A stretch of DNA of 64,000 nt from Peribacillus muralis (GCF_001645685.2 NZ_CP017080.1:3277051-3341050); one strand, 5' to 3'; shown: positions 10,443 through 20,149, numbered from the stretch's first letter. Notes: generated by a model not told the origin, from the sequence alone. Numbers and translations: made by a program.

Positions 10443-11684
10443 TCACAAGACCTTATCCGTTTTAATTTCATTCACTAAATCAATTATTCTTTTAGCTTGA
10501 ATTTTATTATTTTTTTCATTTATTACAAAATTTCGAGCTTTCATACCATGAAGTTTTAATTCTCTTCTACCATTTTTTAAAACTCTTTCTATACTAGAAG
10601 CTATACCTATTGGTCCTATCCCTTCAATTGTAAATATATAACTATAATACTCTTCAGGAATACCTTGTAATTTATAAATTAACACGGGAGTACCTGAAAG
10701 CAAATATTCCATAGTTTTTGATGGAAATGAAAATTTAGTATACTCTCCCTCATTGTTACGTGGGTTAATTAAAAGATTAGCTTCACTTTGAAGCTTCATT
10801 GCAGTATTTCGAGATACCTGACCAAAGTACTTAATTCTCTCATCATACGCAGATGATTTTTCCACTTCTACTTGGGCATCACCTGCCCCACAAATCCAAA
10901 GATGAATAGAAGGATCAGTTATTATATTAAATGACTCTAAAAGGTCCATTATACCGTAAGCTTTGTTTAGCGTCCCCGTATATAACACTACTTTTTCATT
11001 ACTTTTTTTAAACTCATCGTTTTGTTTTACTATTAACTCACTAGTATTAACTATCCCTTCCATAACAATCCAAGGTTTAGTTCCTACAGCGATTCTTTCT
11101 TCCATATACTTGGTTAAAAACACAAATGAATCAACCATTTTTAAAAACCGATTCATGAAATATTTATCCATGGACTTAAGTATACTTAACAACTTGTTAT
11201 CCTTTCCTCCTGGATTCATGTATTCTGGTAAATCAGGACATATAAGACAAATATGTACATTTGGATTTACTTGCTTCGCTTTTATAGCTGCATATATGAA
11301 AGGAGTGTGCATTGAGTATATAATTATAACCTTTTTCTCATCATTTTTAGTTTCAGCCCATTTTAATATTTGTATGCTTAAAGCTTTAGCTTTCCACATA
11401 TGCTTTACTCCAAACAAATTAAGGAAACCTACATCTTTGTCGTTTGCACCATTAGTATGGCTCCAATGTCTTGATTTTATATAAATATCTTTATAACGAT
11501 TAGGGAATGATCCCACAAAAATAGAATTTATTATTTTAATAGGGGTTATATTCCAAGAGTCTAACCCCTCTATAATATTCCATTGTAATGCATTTGCTGC
11601 AGCTTGAACTGTTCCATTACTCTTTTTGTAAATTTCCTCTTCTTTATCTTTTGCAAATACTCCTCCTAAAAAAAGTATATCCAT
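10443..11684 (-). CDS. Family 4-type glycosyltransferase
   Basis: The 413-residue GT-B protein has an N-terminal MDILFLGGVFAK strand and a C-terminal nucleotide-sugar half with VLYTGTLNKAYGIMDLLESF, GQVSRNTAMKLQSEANLLINP and the acidic donor-site segment FPSKTMEYLLSGTPVL, all typical of family GT4. The start chosen is ATG at 11684, nine bases after GAGG. An ATG three codons upstream lies directly against that site. It follows the wecB-like gene by some 20 bases and should act after it in the same operon, extending the lipid-linked oligosaccharide. Donor unknown. Downstream of it the operon is interrupted by an 0.8-kb gap. Confidence 0.8.
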   Translation of the reverse strand: MDILFLGGVFAKDKEEEIYKKSNGTVQAAANALQWNIIEGLDSWNITPIKIINSIFVGSFPNRYKDIYIKSRHWSHTNGANDKDVGFLNLFGVKHMWKAKALSIQILKWAETKNDEKKVIIIYSMHTPFIYAAIKAKQVNPNVHICLICPDLPEYMNPGGKDNKLLSILKSMDKYFMNRFLKMVDSFVFLTKYMEERIAVGTKPWIVMEGIVNTSELIVKQNDEFKKSNEKVVLYTGTLNKAYGIMDLLESFNIITDPSIHLWICGAGDAQVEVEKSSAYDERIKYFGQVSRNTAMKLQSEANLLINPRNNEGEYTKFSFPSKTMEYLLSGTPVLIYKLQGIPEEYYSYIFTIEGIGPIGIASSIERVLKNGRRELKLHGMKARNFVINEKNNKIQAKRIIDLVNEIKTDKVL

Positions 11685-11705
11685 TTTAATCATCCTCGAA
11701 TAAGT

Positions 11706-12833
11706 TTATTCTTTTCTCCATACTACTTTATCTATTATCTTTACATAACTTTGCAAAATCTTAATAACCTTAACCGACACATTTTCATCCTGATAATCAT
11801 TCGCAAGATATGTTATTTCCTCGTTCTCCCACATTGCTCTGCTCAATTCTACACCTAGCACAATATCTTTTTCTGTAATACCACCGATTACCACAGTTCC
11901 TTTATCAAGAACTTCAGGACGTTCTGTTGATGTCCTTATTAAAACACCTGGGAAGTTTAGAATAGCAGATTCCTCTGAAAGTGTTCCGCTGTCTGATAAT
12001 ACTGTGAAAGCATTATGCTGCAGCTGGTTGTAGTCAAAAAATCCGAAAGGTTGTAATTGACGGACGAGTGGATGGAATTTGAAACCTCTTTCCTCAATTT
12101 TTTTCCAGCTACGTGGGTGAGTTGAATAAATAACAGGTAATTGATATTTTTCTGCAATATTGTTAATAGCATTCATTAATGATAAAAAATTTTTTTCGTT
12201 ATCAATATTTTCTTCACGATGTGCCGAAATAAGGATATATTCACCTTTTTCAAGATTTAATTCTTCTAGCACTGCACTATTTTTAATACTATTCATATTT
12301 TTATTTAGAACTTCTGTCATTGGGGATCCTGTTACAAAAACATGTTCTTTTCTAATACCTTCTGATAATAAGTAGCGACGACTATGTTCCGTATAGGCCA
12401 AATTGATATCAGATATATGATCCACAATTTTTCTATTTATTTCTTCTGGTACATTTTGGTCAAAGCAACGATTACCAGCTTCCATATGAAAAATAGGTAT
12501 TTTTAAGCGTTTTGCCGCAACTGCACTTAAACAGCTATTTGTATCCCCTAAAATCAATAGCGCATCAGGTTGCTCTTGTTTTAGAATTTTGTAGGAAGCA
12601 GCGATAATATTCCCCATGGTTTCACCAAGATCTTCACCAACCACTCCTAAATAATGATTTGGCTGTTTTAATCCTAATTCATCAAAAAAGATATCATTAA
12701 GACTATAATCCCAATTTTGTCCTGTGTGTACCAAAATATGTTTAAAGTATTTATCGCAAGCTTTAATTACTTCTGATAGCCTAATAATCTCTGGTCTTGT
12801 TCCTACTATAGTCATTACTTTCATTTTTTCCAT
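11706..12833 (-). CDS. wecB: UDP-GlcNAc 2-epimerase family (CapG/FnlC type)
   Basis: This is a 375-residue non-hydrolysing UDP-N-acetylglucosamine 2-epimerase relative: VMTIVGTRPEIIRLSEV at the start, HTGQNWDYSLND, DTNSCLSAVAAKRLKIP, HMEAGNRCFDQNVPEE, and SDSGTLSEESAILNFP. Because it directly follows capE- and capF-like genes, its likely job is the last step to UDP-N-acetyl-L-fucosamine, epimerising C2 of the UDP-L-talosamine-type intermediate to give UDP-L-FucNAc (Staphylococcus aureus Cap5G, E. coli FnlC). The alternative is making UDP-ManNAc from UDP-GlcNAc. GGAGG lies nine bases before ATG at 12833. Confidence 0.85.
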   Translation of the reverse strand: MEKMKVMTIVGTRPEIIRLSEVIKACDKYFKHILVHTGQNWDYSLNDIFFDELGLKQPNHYLGVVGEDLGETMGNIIAASYKILKQEQPDALLILGDTNSCLSAVAAKRLKIPIFHMEAGNRCFDQNVPEEINRKIVDHISDINLAYTEHSRRYLLSEGIRKEHVFVTGSPMTEVLNKNMNSIKNSAVLEELNLEKGEYILISAHREENIDNEKNFLSLMNAINNIAEKYQLPVIYSTHPRSWKKIEERGFKFHPLVRQLQPFGFFDYNQLQHNAFTVLSDSGTLSEESAILNFPGVLIRTSTERPEVLDKGTVVIGGITEKDIVLGVELSRAMWENEEITYLANDYQDENVSVKVIKILQSYVKIIDKVVWRKE

Positions 12834-12838
12834 TAAAA

Positions 12839-13948
12839 TTATACCTCCAAATATATTGTATCGGGTTTTTCTGAATCAAAGCATTCATTAACCCACATTA
12901 CTGTTACAAGATCATTTTCTCCTACATTTACAATAGAATGTGTATAGCCAGTAGGAATATCTACAACTTGTAACTTTTCTCCGCTTACTCTATATTCAAT
13001 AATTTCTTCTGAATCTATTTTTCTGAATCTAATAAGACCTTCTCCACTTACTACTAAAAATTTTTCATTTTTAGTATGATGCCAGTGGTTTCCTTTGGTA
13101 ATACCAGGTTTTGATACATTTACCGACACTTGCCCTCTTTCAGGTGTTCTAATAAATTCTGTGAAAGAACCTCTGTTATCACAATTCATTTTCAAATCAT
13201 AGGAAAAGCTGTCTTCTGGTAAAAAGCTTAAATATGTACTGTAAAGCTTCTTTGTTAAGACGTCTTCCATATTAGGAATGCTTAACTCCACTCTACTCTC
13301 TTTAAAGCTTTTTATACGTTCAGCTAATTCCCCTAATTTAATCGTATGTGTTGTTTTCACGTAGCAATATAGATTTTCTTTAGTAGGATTCCCTTCCAAA
13401 GCGTTTATAAATTCTTCTAGTACATCATCAATATAACAGAGCGTTAATTCGGCATCATAATTATTAATTTGAATATCTATATTTCTAGAGATATTATGGC
13501 AATAAGTCGCCACAACTGTATTGTAATTAGGTTTACTCCACTTTCCAAATAAATTAGAAAGTCTGTATACAAATGCCTCAGCTCCTGTTTGATTACTATA
13601 TTCAAACAGAACATCCTCACCAGCTTTTTTGCTTATACCATATGGGTTATCTTTTCCAGCCTGTATAGACGAGGTAATAAGCACAGGCGATTTATTATTA
13701 TGTTTTTTTAATAGCTCAAGTAACTCGAGCGTAAAGTGGAAGTTACCTTGAATAAATTCTTTTTCATCGTCAGGACGGTTTACTCCCGCCAAATGAAAAA
13801 CAAAATCACATTCTTTAGCATAAGTATCCAATAAAGTCGGTTCAGTTTCTCTAGTAACCTTGAAAATATCTTCATAGCCTTTATTTTTTAATTCCTCAAT
13901 TAAGTTTTGGCCTACAAATCCATTTGCTCCTGTAACGAGTATTTTCAC
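12839..13948 (-). CDS. capF: UDP-6-deoxy-talose-type 4-reductase (CapF/FnlB)
   Basis: This is a bifunctional two-domain protein of about 369 residues. The N-terminal Rossmann SDR domain (ILVTGANGFVGQNL) is followed by a C-terminal cupin with KGNHWHHTKNEKFLVV, as in Staphylococcus aureus CapF and E. coli FnlB. In the UDP-L-FucNAc pathway it takes the CapE product, epimerises C3 via the cupin and reduces C4 with NADPH. The start chosen is GTG at 13948, with AAAGG about twelve bases before it. The TTG four codons upstream lies too close to that site. It sits between capE and the 2-epimerase, the standard order. Confidence 0.88.
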   Translation of the reverse strand: MKILVTGANGFVGQNLIEELKNKGYEDIFKVTRETEPTLLDTYAKECDFVFHLAGVNRPDDEKEFIQGNFHFTLELLELLKKHNNKSPVLITSSIQAGKDNPYGISKKAGEDVLFEYSNQTGAEAFVYRLSNLFGKWSKPNYNTVVATYCHNISRNIDIQINNYDAELTLCYIDDVLEEFINALEGNPTKENLYCYVKTTHTIKLGELAERIKSFKESRVELSIPNMEDVLTKKLYSTYLSFLPEDSFSYDLKMNCDNRGSFTEFIRTPERGQVSVNVSKPGITKGNHWHHTKNEKFLVVSGEGLIRFRKIDSEEIIEYRVSGEKLQVVDIPTGYTHSIVNVGENDLVTVMWVNECFDSEKPDTIYLEV

Positions 13949-14005
13949 TATAAAAACCAACCTTTCTAAGTACCTAAAAAATATAAGAAGCTTAATGTAT
14001 TCTTA

Positions 14006-15034
14006 TTATGAAGAAAGTACCTTCATACCCTTAAGTTCATTTTGAACATATTCTAATTCAATTAGTTTTTCTTTAATCTGTTCGATACTTAAGATTTGGG
14101 TATTATGAGAGTTATATTCTTCTTCCGTAGATAGCTTTTTATCACCTTCTGCGAAATATTTATCATAATTTAAATCTCTTTTATCTGCTGGAACCCGGAA
14201 GAAACCACCTAGATCTTCTGATACTACATATTCTTCTCTTGTAAGCAGAGTTTCGTATAATTTTTCTCCGTGCCTTGTACCAATAACTTTAATTTCATTA
14301 TCTGCCTTGAATAATTCTTTAATCGCCTGAGCCAAGTCTCCAATGTAACTTGCAGGTGCTTTCTGTACCATAATGTCTCCAGCTGCTGCATTTTGGAACG
14401 CAAAGATAACCAGCTCTACTGCTTCTTCAAGACTCATGAGATATCTAGTCATATTAGGATCCGTAATGGTTAAAGACTGACCACTTTTAATTTGTTCAAT
14501 AAATAATGGTATAACAGATCCACGTGAGGCCATTACATTACCATATCTAGTTCCACAAATAAGCGTTTTTTCTGGATCAACAGTTTTTGCTTTAGCAACA
14601 AAAACTTTTTCCATCATGGCTTTAGAAATCCCCATGGCATTTATTGGGTAAGCTGCTTTATCTGTTGAAAGACAAATTACCTTTTTGACTCCGAAATCTA
14701 TAGCCGCTGTTAAAACATTATCCGTCCCTAAAATGTTAGTTTTCACGGCTTCTAACGGGAAAAACTCACAAGATGGAACTTGTTTTAAGGCAGCAGCATG
14801 GAAAACATAATCCACCCCGTGCATAGCATTTTTAACACTAGCCAAATCTCTAACATCCCCAAGATAAAACTTAAGCTTATCGTTATTATATTTCTTTCTC
14901 ATATCATCTTGTTTTTTTTCATCACGAGAGAAAATACGAATTTCTTTTATATCAGTATCTAGAAATCTATTCATTACGGCATTACCAAATGAGCCAGTTC
15001 CTCCAGTTATTAATAACGTTTTATCTTTAAACAT
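14006..15034 (-). CDS. capE: UDP-GlcNAc 4,6-dehydratase / 5-epimerase (CapE/FnlA)
   Basis: This is a 342-residue soluble SDR of the polysaccharide biosynthesis group, with the NAD motif TGGTGSFG at residues 11-18, AALKQVPSCEFFP, LSTDKAAYPINAMGISKAMM (Met replacing the usual catalytic Tyr, followed by Lys) and RYGNVMASRGSVIP. These match the inverting dehydratases CapE/FnlA that start UDP-L-FucNAc synthesis from UDP-GlcNAc. It lacks the membrane part of the other dehydratase in this locus (20394-22214), so the two probably feed different sugars. It is followed by capF and the 2-epimerase gene. Confidence 0.88.
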   Translation of the reverse strand: MFKDKTLLITGGTGSFGNAVMNRFLDTDIKEIRIFSRDEKKQDDMRKKYNNDKLKFYLGDVRDLASVKNAMHGVDYVFHAAALKQVPSCEFFPLEAVKTNILGTDNVLTAAIDFGVKKVICLSTDKAAYPINAMGISKAMMEKVFVAKAKTVDPEKTLICGTRYGNVMASRGSVIPLFIEQIKSGQSLTITDPNMTRYLMSLEEAVELVIFAFQNAAAGDIMVQKAPASYIGDLAQAIKELFKADNEIKVIGTRHGEKLYETLLTREEYVVSEDLGGFFRVPADKRDLNYDKYFAEGDKKLSTEEEYNSHNTQILSIEQIKEKLIELEYVQNELKGMKVLSS

Positions 15035-15049
15035 ATTAGTTCCTCCTAT

Positions 15050-16252
15050 TTATAAATGCTTTATTATTATATCTACTGTCTTTTTTATATCAAAGTTATC
15101 TTCTAAATACTTCCTTCCATTAAGACCCATTTGACACCTTAATCTTTCGTCTTTTGAAAGTTTATTTGCGTTACCAATAAAGGTATTTACATTAAAACTT
15201 TCTGACCATAGTCCACTTTCTGATTCCTTTAGTACATCTTTTAAGTCTGTATTTTTATCAGTTGCTGCTAATACAGGAAGGGAATACTCCATATAGGCAG
15301 TTAATCTGGAAGGGAAGTTTGGGATAGTAAATCTTCTGTCTAAAAATATTAATCCCACATCAGCTATCTCCAGTAATTGGTCATATTCATCCTTAGGTAG
15401 TTTATTAAATAAACTTACGCTTTTAGTTTTTTTCTGTTCTATATGCTTTTTTATTTTTACATACTCAGTACCTGACCCTACAATTAACAGATGACCATTA
15501 CTAATTTTATGAAAATTATCTGCTACTTCTAATAAAAATTCTATTCCTTGTGGTTTCCCTAAATTTCCTCCATATACAAATAAGGTTGATTCATTAGGTA
15601 TGTTAAATTTACTAAAGAGTTCTTTATTTTTATTTTCCCTTTCAAATCTCTCAATCGGGCTTATTGAATTAGGAAAAATTTCCACTTTTCTTTTTTGAAT
15701 AAAAGGATTATGTTTTAATACATAATCCATGTTCCCTTTTGACATGCAGCCAATTATATCTGACATTTCATACAATCTTTTTTCTTTATTTCTAAAATGT
15801 TTCCATAAAAGGCTCCCTTCCTTTATTACATTTATATCTACTGCATTTTGCGGAAAAATATCTTTTAGAACAAGATAAGTTTTACTTTTATGCTTTTCTT
15901 TAAAATATTGAACAACTTTTTCAAAGGTTATAGGTGGAGTGGAGTACATAACCATATCAAAGTGAATATCTTTAAAATATTTTTTTACCGCTTTTAGATA
16001 TTGCTTTTCTATAACAAGTGTTGATATACCTTTTTCAATAAAGTTTGTTTTTGTAATATTTCCTGTCCTAACTTTTAAGACATTTATATTATTATTCGTA
16101 GAAAACTCTGTAGGTAAGTCAGTTCTCTTTTCTCTAGGTGCAACTACATATACATTTATTCCTCTATGAGAGAGTTCCCTTACAAGATCAGTATAGATGC
16201 CTCTTTGATCTACATTTTCCATATTTGATAACGTTAAAAATAATACGTTCAA
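15050..16252 (-). CDS. Family 4 glycosyltransferase, WbuB-like
   Basis: This is a 400-residue GT-B transferase. NVLFLTLSNMENVDQRGIY and LSHRGINVYVVAPREKRTD resemble WbuB-type enzymes, which move N-acetyl-L-fucosamine. The C-terminal half has FVYGGNLGKPQGIEFLL, KLPKDEYDQLLEIADVGLI and FPSRLTAYMEYSLPVLA. Lying directly upstream of the UDP-L-FucNAc genes, it is the best candidate for the FucNAc transferase acting on the priming sugar. The start is TTG at 16252, after AGGTGAT, and that site overlaps the stop of the aminotransferase gene. Confidence 0.78.
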   Translation of the reverse strand: MNVLFLTLSNMENVDQRGIYTDLVRELSHRGINVYVVAPREKRTDLPTEFSTNNNINVLKVRTGNITKTNFIEKGISTLVIEKQYLKAVKKYFKDIHFDMVMYSTPPITFEKVVQYFKEKHKSKTYLVLKDIFPQNAVDINVIKEGSLLWKHFRNKEKRLYEMSDIIGCMSKGNMDYVLKHNPFIQKRKVEIFPNSISPIERFERENKNKELFSKFNIPNESTLFVYGGNLGKPQGIEFLLEVADNFHKISNGHLLIVGSGTEYVKIKKHIEQKKTKSVSLFNKLPKDEYDQLLEIADVGLIFLDRRFTIPNFPSRLTAYMEYSLPVLAATDKNTDLKDVLKESESGLWSESFNVNTFIGNANKLSKDERLRCQMGLNGRKYLEDNFDIKKTVDIIIKHL

Positions 16253-16256
16253 ACTA

Positions 16257-17450
16257 TCACCTACTAGATTTTGTTAGGCTAACATTATAACTTTTGAGAG
16301 AACTTAACACTATACGAACATCTTTTTCAACTAAATTACTACTACAAGGGATATTCAAAAGATTTCTCTCATAAAACTCTGCTTCCTCGATTTTATATCT
16401 TTGGTTTTCCGTGTAAGGTTTTTGTTTATGCATTAAACCCCATAAAGGCCTTGTCTGAATTTTATTTTCATTTAGCTTAATTAGAAGTTCATCTCTATCC
16501 ATACCAAACTTTTCTTTATCAACTAATACTGAATAAAACCAATGATTAGCCCTAGTATCATTTCTAAATGATAATAAAGTTAAACCTTCAATACTTTCTA
16601 TAGAAATTCTATAAAGATTATAGTTCTTTATCTTTGTCTCAATGAAACTCTCAATTCTATCTATTTGATCCGTCCCAAAGGCCGCTTGGATGTTTGTCAT
16701 ACGATAGTTGAAACCTACTTCATCATGGATAAAATATAGTGGGTCTGTTTTTGCTTGGACAGATAAAAAGGCTATTTTATCTAATAACTCCAGGTTGTGA
16801 GAAACTACCATCCCCCCACCACCAGTTGTAAGAATCTTATTAGCGTTAAAAGAATATACTCCGATATCCCCAATGGTTCCACAATGTCTACCTGCATATT
16901 TTCCATTTAGATAATAAGATCCTAGAGCTTCTGTAGCATCCTCGATAAGTTTTAAGTTATATTTCTTTTTTATCTCAATGAGCTTTTCCATTTGAAGAGG
17001 ATTACCAAATACATGTACAGCAATTATTGCCTTAATTACTTTACTTGTTTTTTTATTAATAACCTTTCCATCTATATAATGGCATTCATTTTCTAAAAAT
17101 TCTTCGAGTTTATTCATATCCATATTTAGATTTTTGTCACAGTCCATAAATATGGGTTCTGCCCCCATATATTTAACAGGATTTACTGCAGCAACAAATG
17201 TTACTGTAGGGACAATAACTTCATCTCCATGTTCAATTCCAAGAACTCTCAATGCAAGATGTAAACCTGCTGTACCACTTTGACAAGCGATAGCTTTATC
17301 TACACCAACATATTTAGCTATTTTACTTTCAAATTCTTGAATGAATCTTCCTCCAGTAGATACCCATCCAGTTTCAATAGTTTCTTTTACATTTTCCAGG
17401 ATATCTATAGAGAGGTTTGGTACTGAAAGAGGTATTGTTTTGTTAACCAT
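16257..17450 (-). CDS. DegT/DnrJ-type sugar aminotransferase (LegC/PglE/EpsN-like)
   Basis: This is a 397-residue PLP-dependent aminotransferase: GTAGLHLALRVLG, DEVIVPTVTFVAAVNP, EDATEALGSYY and the PLP-lysine segment YSFNANKILTTGGGGM. It is of the LegC-like branch with an insert near residues 120-140. It should aminate C4 of the UDP-4-keto-6-deoxy sugar made by the membrane dehydratase at 20394-22214. It lies next to a PglD-like acetyltransferase and a PglC-like priming transferase, so the product is probably the precursor of UDP-di-N-acetylbacillosamine, as in Campylobacter pgl and Bacillus eps clusters. Its start site GGAGTGA overlaps the end of the acetyltransferase gene. Confidence 0.85.
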   Translation of the reverse strand: MVNKTIPLSVPNLSIDILENVKETIETGWVSTGGRFIQEFESKIAKYVGVDKAIACQSGTAGLHLALRVLGIEHGDEVIVPTVTFVAAVNPVKYMGAEPIFMDCDKNLNMDMNKLEEFLENECHYIDGKVINKKTSKVIKAIIAVHVFGNPLQMEKLIEIKKKYNLKLIEDATEALGSYYLNGKYAGRHCGTIGDIGVYSFNANKILTTGGGGMVVSHNLELLDKIAFLSVQAKTDPLYFIHDEVGFNYRMTNIQAAFGTDQIDRIESFIETKIKNYNLYRISIESIEGLTLLSFRNDTRANHWFYSVLVDKEKFGMDRDELLIKLNENKIQTRPLWGLMHKQKPYTENQRYKIEEAEFYERNLLNIPCSSNLVEKDVRIVLSSLKSYNVSLTKSSR

Positions 17451-17456
17451 TTTCTA

Positions 17457-18086
17457 TCACTCCGACCCTTTTTTTATTATTGCTGGAACTCCTGCCGCCA
17501 TAACATTATCAGGAATATTTTTAATAACAACCGCACCGGCAGCCAATACTACATTACTTCCTATAATTATATTATTGATCACACTTGAACCTATTCCAGC
17601 CCATGAACACTCATCTATAGTTACGGTTCCACCAAGATTCACACCAGGTGATATATGTACACCATCTTTAAGAATACAGTCGTGATCGATGCTAGAAGAA
17701 GTATTTATGATACAACCCCTTCCAATACGTGTATCCGCATTTATCACAGACCCTGCCATCACAACAGTGCCTTCGCCTATATTGCTTGATTTACTTATTG
17801 AGCTATAGGGATGAATTAATGTAACCATAATAAATCCTTCTTTTGACAATAGCTCAATCCATTTAAGCCTTAATTTATTATTTCCTATGGCAACAAAGGC
17901 ATATTGAAAGTTTTGTTTAAAATAATTATAATCATTTAATTTACCGATTATTGATATATTTAAAACTTCCTTTAAATCATCTCTATCGTCAAGAAAAGCT
18001 ATATTTCTCCAATAATTGGAGAGTAATGCTATTTCGGAAACCACTTTCCCATGACCTCCAGCACCAAATATTAATAAATTCGCCAT
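17457..18086 (-). CDS. PglD/EpsM-like sugar acetyltransferase
   Basis: The 209-residue protein has an N-terminal nucleotide-sugar-binding Rossmann part (LLIFGAGGHGKVVSEIA) and a C-terminal left-handed beta-helix with hexapeptide repeats, including NTSSSIDHDCILKDGVHISP, which carries the conserved catalytic His. It belongs to the NeuD/PglD/OatWY family and should N-acetylate the C4 amino sugar made by the adjacent aminotransferase. It is packed between the priming transferase (26 bases) and the aminotransferase (6 bases). GGGGG lies just before ATG. Confidence 0.87.
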   Translation of the reverse strand: MANLLIFGAGGHGKVVSEIALLSNYWRNIAFLDDRDDLKEVLNISIIGKLNDYNYFKQNFQYAFVAIGNNKLRLKWIELLSKEGFIMVTLIHPYSSISKSSNIGEGTVVMAGSVINADTRIGRGCIINTSSSIDHDCILKDGVHISPGVNLGGTVTIDECSWAGIGSSVINNIIIGSNVVLAAGAVVIKNIPDNVMAAGVPAIIKKGSE

Positions 18087-18111
18087 AGTTCCCCCTCAAT
18101 AAAGTTTACTA

Positions 18112-18744
18112 TTACATATTGTTCTGCTTTTGTGTTTCCTTGTTTCCTGTAAAGAATGGCATTGTATTGCCTTGAGAATTATTAATATCTTTTCTATTCA
18201 AGACATTATATAAAGTTAGCCAAAGTATCCTTAAATCGAGACAAAGACTAATGTTATCTACGTACCAAAGGTCAAGTTTAAATTTTTCTTCCCAACTGAG
18301 TGTATTTCTTCCATTCACCTGAGCCCACCCTGATATTCCAGGAGTAATCTCATGTCTTCTCATTTGTTCATGAGAGTAATGTTTTAAGTAACTGACAAGC
18401 AACGGTCTAGGACCTATAAAACTCATCTCACCACGAAGTATATTGAAGAGTTGAGGCAGTTCATCTACACTAGTCTTACGTAAAAATGAACCAATCTTTG
18501 TCATTCTCTCCATATCTGTAAGTGAGCGCCCCTCTCTCTGAGTTTCAATTTTCATTGTCCTGAATTTATAAACTGTAAAAATTTCTGCGTTTTTTCCAGG
18601 TCGTTCTTGTTTGAAAAGTGATGGTCCTTTTGATTCCAATTTTATAGCTATACTTGCTAAAAACATAATTGGCGATGCTATTATTAATAAAATCATTGAA
18701 AAAAAGAAATCTAATATTCTCTTAAGAACTAAATACGGTTTCAT
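18112..18744 (-). CDS. Priming phosphoglycosyl transferase (PglC/EpsL-like)
   Basis: This is a 210-residue monotopic bacterial sugar transferase. After a hydrophobic re-entrant helix (LDFFFSMILLIIASPIMF) come FKQERPGKNAEIFTVYKFRT, RKTSVDELPQLFNILRGE (acidic catalytic region), SFIGPRPL and ITPGISGWAQVNGRN, all hallmarks of the family. It lacks the extra N-terminal membrane domain of WbaP, so it is of the small PglC type. It should move a sugar-1-phosphate, here probably di-N-acetylbacillosamine phosphate, to undecaprenyl phosphate and so start the repeat unit. The start chosen is ATG at 18744, a few bases after AAGG. An ATG three codons earlier overlaps the site. Confidence 0.88.
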   Translation of the reverse strand: MKPYLVLKRILDFFFSMILLIIASPIMFLASIAIKLESKGPSLFKQERPGKNAEIFTVYKFRTMKIETQREGRSLTDMERMTKIGSFLRKTSVDELPQLFNILRGEMSFIGPRPLLVSYLKHYSHEQMRRHEITPGISGWAQVNGRNTLSWEEKFKLDLWYVDNISLCLDLRILWLTLYNVLNRKDINNSQGNTMPFFTGNKETQKQNNM

Positions 18745-18820
18745 TAACAACATCCTTAAAAATTCATATTTTTTTGGTTATTGTTACATTAAATAGAAAT
18801 ATTGAAGTATTATATTAATT

Positions 18821-20149
18821 TTATTTTTCCACCAATACTTTTTGTTTTTTTACATTTGGACGCCCTATTGAATAATATTCAATTTCATGTTCTTTGACAT
18901 TACTTAACTCGTAACAGTTACGACCATCAAAAACAATTGCTTCTTTCATTAATTTTTTGTAGTTTTCCAAAGGAAATTCTTTTATTTTACTCCACTCAGT
19001 AAGAATTAATGCTAAATCAGAACCCTTTAGCGCATCCTCAACAGAATTAACATAAATAATTTCACTTGATAATAGCTTCTTAGCATTTTCAATCGCAGCT
19101 GGATCATACGCAATTAATTCAGCCCCCTGTTCAATTAATCTTTTAGTAACAACAATCGAAGGAGCCTCTCTCATATCATCCGTATTAGGTTTAAATGCAA
19201 GACCTAACACAGCAATTTTCATCCCAGCAATACTATCAAACCGTTGATTCAACTTATATAAAAGTAGATTTTGCTGATTTTGATTAACATGCACAACTCC
19301 CTTTAAAAGCTCAAACTCATATCCAGCATTACCAGAAATTTGAATTAAAGCCTTCGTATCTTTTGGGAAACAAGACCCCCCATACCCAATACCAGCATTC
19401 AAAAACTGATTGCCAATTCTACTATCCTGCCCCATTCCTAAAGCTACATCTTCAACATTAGCTCCAATACGTTCACAAATATTTGAAATTTCATTAATAA
19501 AACTAATTTTCGTAGCTAAAAATGCATTTGAAGCATATTTAATCATCTCTGCACTTCGTAAATCAGTTTTAAATACAGAAATATCAAACGGCTTGTTAAT
19601 CTCTTCTATTAACTTTCCGGCTGGCTCATGGTCAGCTCCAATAACAATTCGATCACCATTAAACGTATCAAAAATTGCTGACCCTTCTCGTAAGAACTCT
19701 GGATTAGAAACAACATGAATTGTAACATTATTCACTAAGTTGTTTTGAATAATTTCATTTATTCTATCATTCGTCCCTACTGGGACTGTGCTCTTTGTAA
19801 CAACAACAACATCTGAATTAACATTTTCCGCGATATCTTTAGCAACCCGCTCTACATATAATAGATTTGCCGAACCATCATCATTTTCTGGGGTTCCAAC
19901 AGCAATATATATCGCATCAGCATCCATGAAGCCTTCCTTATGATTAGTGGTAAAAAACAAACGTTTTTCTGCTATATTTTTCACCATCAGTTCTTCTAAA
20001 CCAGGTTCGTAAATAGGAGAAAACCCCAAACGCATCTTCTCGACTTTTTCACTGTCAATATCAATACATTGCACCTTATGACCAATATCAGCTAAACATA
20101 CTCCCGTTACTAACCCGACATAACCCGTTCCAACAACTGCAATTTTCAA
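18821..20149 (-). CDS. ugd: UDP-glucose 6-dehydrogenase
   Basis: This is a 442-residue NAD-dependent UDP-glucose/UDP-sugar 6-dehydrogenase: IAVVGTGYVGLVTGVCLAD at the start, VGTPENDDGSANL, STVPVGTNDR, NPEFLREGSAIFDTF, and GIGYGGSCFPKDTKAL with the catalytic Cys. It makes UDP-glucuronate, giving the polymer a negatively charged sugar. The nearest named relatives are YwqF and TuaD of B. subtilis. YwqF also follows ywqCDE there, and enzymes of this type are known substrates of the tyrosine kinase, so activity may be tuned by YwqD-type phosphorylation. A 244-base gap separates it from the upstream gene. Confidence 0.92.
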   Translation of the reverse strand: MKIAVVGTGYVGLVTGVCLADIGHKVQCIDIDSEKVEKMRLGFSPIYEPGLEELMVKNIAEKRLFFTTNHKEGFMDADAIYIAVGTPENDDGSANLLYVERVAKDIAENVNSDVVVVTKSTVPVGTNDRINEIIQNNLVNNVTIHVVSNPEFLREGSAIFDTFNGDRIVIGADHEPAGKLIEEINKPFDISVFKTDLRSAEMIKYASNAFLATKISFINEISNICERIGANVEDVALGMGQDSRIGNQFLNAGIGYGGSCFPKDTKALIQISGNAGYEFELLKGVVHVNQNQQNLLLYKLNQRFDSIAGMKIAVLGLAFKPNTDDMREAPSIVVTKRLIEQGAELIAYDPAAIENAKKLLSSEIIYVNSVEDALKGSDLALILTEWSKIKEFPLENYKKLMKEAIVFDGRNCYELSNVKEHEIEYYSIGRPNVKKQKVLVEK

